Shown here: positions 26,361-35,200 of the stretch, in pieces
How the letters are laid out: each line of letters opens with the position of its first letter
Position numbering within the stretch: position 1 is the stretch's first letter
Assembly (NCBI GenBank): GCA_036426205.1
Contig: CM071568.1
Location: 38,950,960-39,014,959 of the forward strand
Source: Ascaphus truei
Taxonomy: Eukaryota > Chordata > Amphibia > Anura > Ascaphidae
Reading direction: 5' to 3'
DNA length: 64,000 nt
The notes under the pieces: model-generated
What the model was told of the DNA's origin: nothing
What the model saw: the letters and a program-made list of their open reading frames with translations, nothing else
Databases searched by the model: none
Translations under genes and position numbers: made by a program

Positions 26361-29300
26361 TCCCCAGTGACACACACACACTGACAGCTACCAAGTGACA
26401 CACACACACACACAGTGATACCCGCCTCCCAAGCGCTTGCTGTCTCCTCTGTAAGGACAGCAAAAAGCTCCTGGTAGAGCGAGCGGCAGCAAGCGAGAGC
26501 GAGCAAGCGCCAAACATGGCCAAGGCCTTACCCCTACAACAGGAGTGGCCTACTCCAGTCCTCAAGGGCACCAACCGGTCAGTTGTCCAGGATATCCCTG
26601 CTTTTGCACATGTGCCCAACCAGTGGGAGCCACTGATTTAAGCCCCCTGTGCTGAAACAGGGATATCCTGGAAACCTAACCTGTTTGTGGCCCTTGAGAA
26701 CTGTGGCCACCCGTGACCTACAAGAACATCGTACCCATAGTAGTTGCTACTTAATTGCAGCATAACTTGCATGCTTGCAGAATTCTATAATAATTTTGTA
26801 ATTTAACATTCACAAGTAAAACTGTAATCCACAAGCCTTGAAACACTTGCAAAAACTATTTTGTTAGTAGTCCGCAATGAAGCCAAAGTTATTTGGAAGA
26901 TTTCCTATTAGATTTTTTTGGGGGGGGCCACTATGTTCTACTTTGGGTGAATGCAATGTTACTTAGGTTTTAGTTGGTGACTGAATTTATATTCTGAGTT
27001 AATTAGAAACGTAAGTTTTAGGATTTCAAAGCTTGGCGATATGGTATGTTTTCTAAAATGACTCAGGGGAAGCCTTAGTCTAGGAGTTGGGTGTCCTGAT
27101 TAACCAATACACCACACCCTTTGATGTGATATGCTAAATACTTTGTTCATCTGAGTCTAATTATGAAAGCTGCTAATGATGATGACAAAGCATGAAGGGA
27201 AGTAAATAAACTTTCCCAATGTTTTTATAGTTCTCTTTTCGCACAGTAAAATGTCAATATAAATCAGGTACTGTACATAAAGATCAGTTATGCATTCTTG
27301 GTAATTAAGCTCAAGTTATAGAAGTCAAAGCATTGCAAAGTTACTAATGCTAGTGACTGCTCTGAGTCATACAAATCCACATGGAGTTTTGCACACTGTT
27401 AGTCATGTATTGCATTCTGTATCTGGCTTGCATTATTTGTACAACCGTCCTGTAAGAAACATCTAAACAGCATATTTTTAGATTTAAGGAGAAAAAAAGC
27501 TGAGTCACGTGTTCAACATTGTGATCCTGTGCAGTTTTTACAGTAGAAATGTAACGGTTTACAATCGAATTGTGTTGAACCCCAGTTCTTCTTCTGTGTT
27601 TTAATAGAAGTTTATTGTTGAGCAATATGGTAACTGTGGACTTTCCTCCCTCACCTCCAATGACGGTTGAACAAGAACAATATTGATGCTAATTGCACAA
27701 GATATGTTCTCTGCTGTTTTTAACTTATATGTGTATTTTCTTTAAACCCATGAAAAAGCAGTAGCAAATGGGATTCTAATGTTTAATTATAGCAGCAGGT
27801 ACAACATCTTGGTGCCATAGATGAGCAAGTCTGAAGGCCCCATTCCGAGTTTGCGACAGTTATTAGAGTTGAAATAAAGTTAAAATACTCAACTGGGGAA
27901 AGCATTATTTTGTATTGTTATGGATAATATATATATAGAATATATATATTATATTCTTAATCTGAGAATACAAAATACAAGTGTCACAGAATATACATAC
28001 ATGCATGCTGGTTGAGGGGGTCATACATGAAGAAAGACTGGATGCAGTTGCAGACCCAAAATTTGGTTTTAAGACCGGGTCTCAAATCCGTTTGAGGTCT
28101 TGCACAAAAAAATTTATATTGGTATTTCTCAAACCGCTGCTGGAGAATTTCCTATTGAAGTCTAAGGCTTGGTCCCCACTGGCTACTGCAGCGCTCGCTA
28201 TGGCGGGGACAAGAGCCGCCCCTCAATGGGGCCGGGCCTGCTGCGAGGGGGAGGTCGCCGGGCTGCGAGGCGACTTTTTGAGGCACACATGAAAATTGAG
28301 ATGGGAACTAGCGATTGAACACTAGGCCATGCGCCCCCCGGGGGTTCAGCCAATGAGGATGAACCTGCCGGGTGACGTCATGGCCGCGCCCCGTCATGTC
28401 CAGCGCACGCCCCCTGTTTTTCCCCCTGCAGCTCACTGCAGACAGGTAATTCGCGCAGGCACTGGGGCCGTAGCCATGGGGTCAATATGATGAGATGAGT
28501 TAAAAGGCAGTTTTTCATTTTTTATTCTTTTTCCAACCACTATTGCGGATCTAAGAAACATTCCTACTGTTTGCAAATTCTTCATCTTTACCAAATAGCA
28601 ACCCATGCCAAAATATGATTTGTCTTGTTTGCAAGAAATCCAAGGCTTGTACTCTTTAAGAATCGGGTGGGGGAGGGGAGAATGTAAGGGTTGATGTCTA
28701 GTGGGACATGACATGAGAAGCTGAATTGTAGCCAAAGTTTGTCCTGTTAGTGATGCATACTTTTCAACTTAACATCGTAGTGCATTAAGGATTGTTATTA
28801 GAGAGCAGAGCGTAAGAAATCCCCAGGAGTTTAACCCCAGTGTTGCCTAATGCCAAACACATGGGTTAATTAAGCAGAATGTACATACAATTAAATTGGG
28901 TCATATTAAATTGTACCATGTATTTGTCTTTTGTTCCCTTTCAGGTGCTTGTAAATGACTTCTTCCTTGTGGCATGCCTTGAAGACTTCATTGAAAACGC
29001 CCGACTTTTTATTTTTGAGACTTTCTGCCGCATCCACCAATGTATAAGCATCAGGTAATATTTGATACATGCAAGTACTGTACTGCTCTGTCTAGTTTAG
29101 CGTGACTGAATGTGGTGATTGGAGCTTGTGAAAGTCTTTTAAACTAATGGATTTTAAAAATGGCAAGAAATATACTAAAGTTAGTTTTAAAAGAACATGT
29201 TTTTAGAATAAAAGGATGAGTTGTCTTAAAATGGAATAACCACGCAGAGTATCTGCAATTTCAACCTCTGCCTTGCAGATAAAGGAACTTGAACTATATC

Positions 29301-32179
29301 TGCCTAAAGTAAAGATTTTGTGCGGTTTAGAGTCCTAAATTCCTTTTATTTGGTGTTTGTATGAGGATAGATCCTGAACAGAAGATAATACAATACACTT
29401 TGAAGTGTGGCCTCAATATAGCTGGGAAATGTACTTTCATACTTTTGCTCTGTAGAAGGTGGCAAGGGAAAATGTCTGGATTTGGTGACTGCACGAGTTC
29501 TTCAAATTCACGTGGTTCTGGGAACTGTTCTGTATGTGATTATTTTTGAGAAGGTTACTTGGCCTCCAAATGGCCATTAATGGAAGTTTCATTTGGATGC
29601 AATCGATGCTTACACACATGCTTTCTACATGGAAATTCAGTGATGTCACCATATTTCAGGTTTACCTCAAAATACACTTCATATCGTTAAATGACTGAAA
29701 TGTTTTTTTGTTTACTAAATCTTTGCTTTGTTGCAGTGATATTTCCATGGAAATCAGTAACTCGCAAAGTTGGTAAAACAGGCACTAAATTGAATCATAT
29801 GGTGCAATAAAACATACATAAATGTAATTGTAAGCAATGGCCAATCTACAACTTGGGCTAGGTCCAAAAGTATAAGGCATAGCTGGTTGTGAGCTTCACT
29901 ATGAAAGTGTCAATTGATATGTTGTCTTCACAAAATAAGGACATAGAATATATGGAACATTACTATTACTTTGCATTAGCAGCCAGTTTTAAGTTCGCCA
30001 ATATATCGGTCTCTACACATATATATCATACATAACATTGAGGAAGGAAATTAACCTTGGGCATATGGATACAGGCATACCCCGCATTAACGTACGCAAT
30101 GGGACTGGAGCATGTATGTAAAGCGAAAATGTACTTAAAGTGAAGCACTACCTTTTTTCCACTTATCGATGCAAGTACTGTACTGCAATCGTCATATACG
30201 TGCCTAACTGATGTAAATAACGCATGTGTAACAGGATCTATAGTCTCCCCGCTTGTGCACAGCTTCGGTACAGGAAGGGAGCCGGTATTGCTGTTCAGGA
30301 CGTGCTTACAGGCGCATGCGCGAGCTGCTGTTTGCCTATTGAGCGATATGTACTTACTCGCGAGTGTACTTAGTGAGTGTCCTTAAACCGGGGTATGCCT
30401 GTATATACTTACGGTCAAAATATGTAGTACTGTAGGATAAGTTCAACACTACACTTTACCTGTTGAAGAGCGACCGCAAACATTCAAATTGGTAGAAAAT
30501 ACACTTCTTTAGTGACAGCATTAATTTCATGGTGATTTAAGTTAAAGCGCGTTAAAAGTTGTGCCACCGTTTGGAGGTTCAGGAATCTGCAATGTGCTGA
30601 GCTTTTCTATGAAGCGTTTACTACAATCTGAGCTTTAAGATGCGTAAACAGCGTCATTCCCCGCCACTTTGTCCAGCCTAATACACGTGCACATCTGGAC
30701 GGACAAAATTAAAGTTTTTTATTTTATTTTTTTTAAGTTGCATGTTTTCCTTTGAACACTCTCTTTAATCATTCACATAATCGTTAGACATGCAGGTGAC
30801 CTTTCTCCCGCCCTCCTCCCCCCCCCCAAGTTATTTACAACAGGTATTTTGAGAACATCTATTTTACTAAATGACTAAACCCTAGAGATGTCCTATCTAC
30901 ACCCGGCTTCCTATATTTAGCATTTCCATACTACAGCCACAATTATGTAGGTTTCAGTCTTACTTTGTTTTTGCCTAATGTTATGTTATCAGTTTACCTC
31001 TGTATTGCACAGTGCTCTGGAGTGCTTTTGAATCAAGACTAAAATGTGTGCTAGTTGTTTGTTCCTTTAAAATGACCACACATTAATCATTTCTGTCAAT
31101 GTTCCCAGCAGCAATATTTTACTACTGTGTTCAGTTACATACATATGCAATCTATAAATGTAATTAGAAATGTATAAAGGTTCACTTGATTAGGGTTTTT
31201 TTTTTTTTTTTGCTTCTGCTTTGCACAATCTCTCAGAATTGGCATCATGTATAATGGAATTGTTTAAATCCCTTAACAATTTATTTTAAACATTTTCATG
31301 TAAGATTTTACCCGTACAAATGATTCAATCTAACATTTTCTGAATGTTTTAAGCCTGAACATATAAGCGCTCTAGCGAAGTTTTACCCCAAGGATTGGGT
31401 GTCAATACGTGTTAACAATATTTAGACCTTTATTGATATGACAATCTTGATTACAATACATATATGTTCATATATGTTCAAAAGTGACAACTAAAACTGC
31501 TTAATTTGAGAGCATGCTTTCTTAATGTTGGAAATACATTCCAAATAATTTTTGATTTAAAATAAAACGCCCTCACTTCCTCTTCATGAACATCAGAGAT
31601 CGTTGTAAAGAAGGGATTAAAATGAAGTGTGCAAACTAATACCTCAATAAAAAAAATTAAGGGCCACAGTACCAGTGTTTTTTTTTTTTTACCAGGTGAC
31701 GAGCTTGTGGACATATGTCTATTATGGAAACTTACTGTTGAGAAAATAGGTGTGGACTACTTCATATATATTTTCCCAGTGGACTCCTAAGAAATGTAAT
31801 CTTATTTGAAAAGCTGCATTAAGTAAATGGTTTTTTTTTCTGTGTGGTACTGCTATCATAGCCGTTTATTGCCCAACACTATTGGGTAACTTAATTTTAA
31901 TGTGTGGATCCTATTTTTTTACATAAATTACAATCAAATTGTGTGCAAAATTACAGCATTATGCACCACTTGTTTACTGAGGTAAAGCAGCAAAATTATG
32001 GGTTACTAATTATTTGCCACCACTTTCTACAAAAAAAAATGTCAGTTTGCCAGTTCAGCAACTTGTTTGTTTCCAGTTGGTGGGTAAATATTTTTTAAAA
32101 TAAATATTATCTTATTTTGTTAAGGTGGAGACATTCATTTTATGCTTAGTTATTTTAAATGTGGCAAAACTGGGTGTGT

Positions 32180-32216
<37 letters not shown>

Positions 32217-35200
32217 ACGGTCAATACAAAGTTGCAATGTCATAAGGAGAGGTCGTGACTTTCTATTCGCGACTGTGGCCGTATTTATAGTTTTGTCAAA
32301 ATAGGCACAAAACTATAAATATATTGGTGGGGAAGAGGAAATCTGGTGTGCTCCAAGGGACTGTCCGGCTCAGATTAGCTTTAAAAATGGCTGCTTCCTT
32401 TTTAGCCTCTTGTTGAAATTGTATCTAATCTTCTATCTCTGCTTTTTACAGTACTTTCATGTTTCTCATTTTGTGGGTGTTGCTTGCAGAGACTGAATAG
32501 TGGCCATCTAAATATATTCTGCTTGGTCTAATTGTAGAAAGATGAACACCTTATGAGTTACAGTAAAATCTTTTAAAATATACATGAACCCGTTTACTGC
32601 AAGACTGGGGCATGCAAACCGTTGAGCATTGTGTGGCAGGTTCAATTGTCGGTTCAGTGATATCAAACATCTGGTGTGGTTTGTGTGTTTTTTGGGTATG
32701 GTTCTCTACTGATTCACACAAATGTATTCAATTTTTTTTTTTTAAAGTGTGGAAATTGATCAGAATCATATTCTGATTATTTTTATTAGATGAGATATTA
32801 AATTCCAAAAAGTAGGTTCCAATGGATACTTTAAAATGGAATTGCCATGACCAGAAAAAACAAACAAAGTAATATCCGAACCTCTCTCTTTAGTAATTTG
32901 TGAAAAACTTTGCTTAAGTAGCAAGACCACATCATAATATAAAGCTAACTTAAAATGTATTTTGCTGGGATTTATTAAGCAAAAGTTTGTTGTGACGTGG
33001 AAAATGCACCTATGTGCCCCGTAATGTTTTCCACTGAAAATAAAGACAAAAGAAGATTTTTAGCATATAAATTGGAAATATTTAATTAGACCAGTTCCCT
33101 TGTCTGCTTCACAACGTATCATGTTCATGCAAACTAACGTTCTATTTGGGAAACATGATATACTCTTAAACTTGAATGATTCAGAGTTATGTTCCTCACT
33201 AGCCGCTTTTAAGTTTATGTACTCGCATGTCTAGCGTGAGAGTAAAACAATCTCTATCAGGCTGAAAGTTATGCACTGTTTCTTTTAGGTAATGAAAAGG
33301 TAAATTGAAACAGGAAGTGGTAAAATAGTAAGGCCATACGCTATAACTTTAATATTGCTCGTTTGCATATTAAGGCACGCGTCATCAGACATTGAGCAAG
33401 TCTGGAAATTGGTTAATTGATGACCAGAAAGATATGTTTATTTTTTCTACTGGATGCATTTGTAGGTCTGATTGGTGTGCAAGAGGTGACTAGAGTAAGA
33501 TTGAGAAATTGCATGACCTCTGGTAGTTAGATGCATGTTATAAGGGCGATGTTAACAGTCACAAATTTATGTATCAAAAGCCTTCTGATGTTTGGGGAAC
33601 AAGTGTTGTGACAACGCACATCAAAGTACACCTCCAACTGAGCTACTAATTGAGTTAATGGGAAACGCTTCCCTGAACCAATTATATCCGTCTTACAGGT
33701 CTGGGCAACATTTAAGAACCGAAGCTCGCAACTGTCTCCTTCCTTCACTGTATATTGGTTTTATAATGCCACCATTCTGCACAAGAAAATACATCTAGTT
33801 AATATTGAATCAAAACTGATATTAATTATTGTTTGTTTTGGCTGTCAAGATGGTCCCTTGTATGTATATTGCCATTCTCATTCTTATACTCTTTCTCGCC
33901 CTTTCATCAAGCATGTTGGCTGATAAACTAAATATGAGTCCTGAAGAAGCTGAAAGGTGGATTGTTAATTTAATTCGCAATGCAAGATTGGATGCAAAGA
34001 TAGATTCCAAACTGGTAAGATGTTTAAAATCGCCCGCGCATGATGGAGCACTATTGCTAAGTAAAGTCATACTCTCAATATCTATGCCAATAACAAAAAA
34101 GTTGACTTAACATATATTGGACTGATATTGACAGAACGGTACAATAAATGTATTGAGCAGATTTTAAATTAGATTAAAAAATATAGGCGCTTTTCCTAAT
34201 TTCTGTAACAGTTGTTATACCTTGTGTGCATATTTTTAAATTTAAAACAATGCAGTCATTCTGTCATCACTATAAATATTCTTTGATTTATGTAGCACTC
34301 AGTGATTGCCTTGAACATTCTGTTCATATTAAAATATGACCATTAATATTGGCACACTGTGCATAATGTGCCTTCCTTATTTTTATTTTTAGGGTCATGT
34401 CGTAATGGGAAACAATGCAGTATCTCCCTATCAGCAAGTAATTGAAAAGACGAAGAGTCTAGCTTTCCGCAGTCAGATGCTGGCTATGAATATTGAGAAG
34501 AAAGTAAGCCAGAGCTCTAGAGCGGAGGTAAATCGGTTTTGTTTTCCTTGCACTGCCTCTTCACCTGCACCGATGGAGGGGTATCCTTAATTGTACTGTA
34601 TCAAAGGAGGGAGAGCTTCGTGGAAACATGTTGCAGGACAGCTTTCATTTCCTACATAGGGGCCTATGCAGAGAGCAGCGCTAGAATAAATTGGAGAGTT
34701 TAAGAAAAAGTAGCTTTAATGGAGAGTTTTATTCTCCATATGCAGAAATGGGCGAAATCCGCTATTTTTTAGCATTACTGCATGTGGAGAATTGTAAATG
34801 AGGAGATGCGCGCAGCTGAAAGGGAGAAAAAAAATCGCGCATTCTTTTTTTTTCCCTATAGCCGGCGAGCTCCTGCTTCTTGCCAACTTTAGTTGGCGGA
34901 GAAAATTGAAGAAAATCGCGCCAAAAACAGCCGCTACATGGCGAGCGCGCCTTTCTGAATTTGGATATTTTTCAGACTGGCGAGATGTAGTTTCTCACCA
35001 GCAGCGCGGCGAGATTTTCAAATAGAAAAAAAAATGGCACCTTTTTCCTACCTCGCCATTTTCAGCTGTTTTTTGCGCGATTTTCGCAGGAAAATGGCAA
35101 GATTGTAAATAGCGCTGCTCTCTGCATAGGCCCCATAGTGTATTGCCCAACACTTTGCTTACTTGGGAGGGTCGTACCCTAATCTAGTAATTCGATTGGT

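Noticed and set aside
25798..26619. Antisense ORFs of 184-273 codons rich in Ser/Pro/Leu/Phe
   Set aside because: They arise from the polypurine tract and CA repeat. The low-complexity coding appears in all frames.
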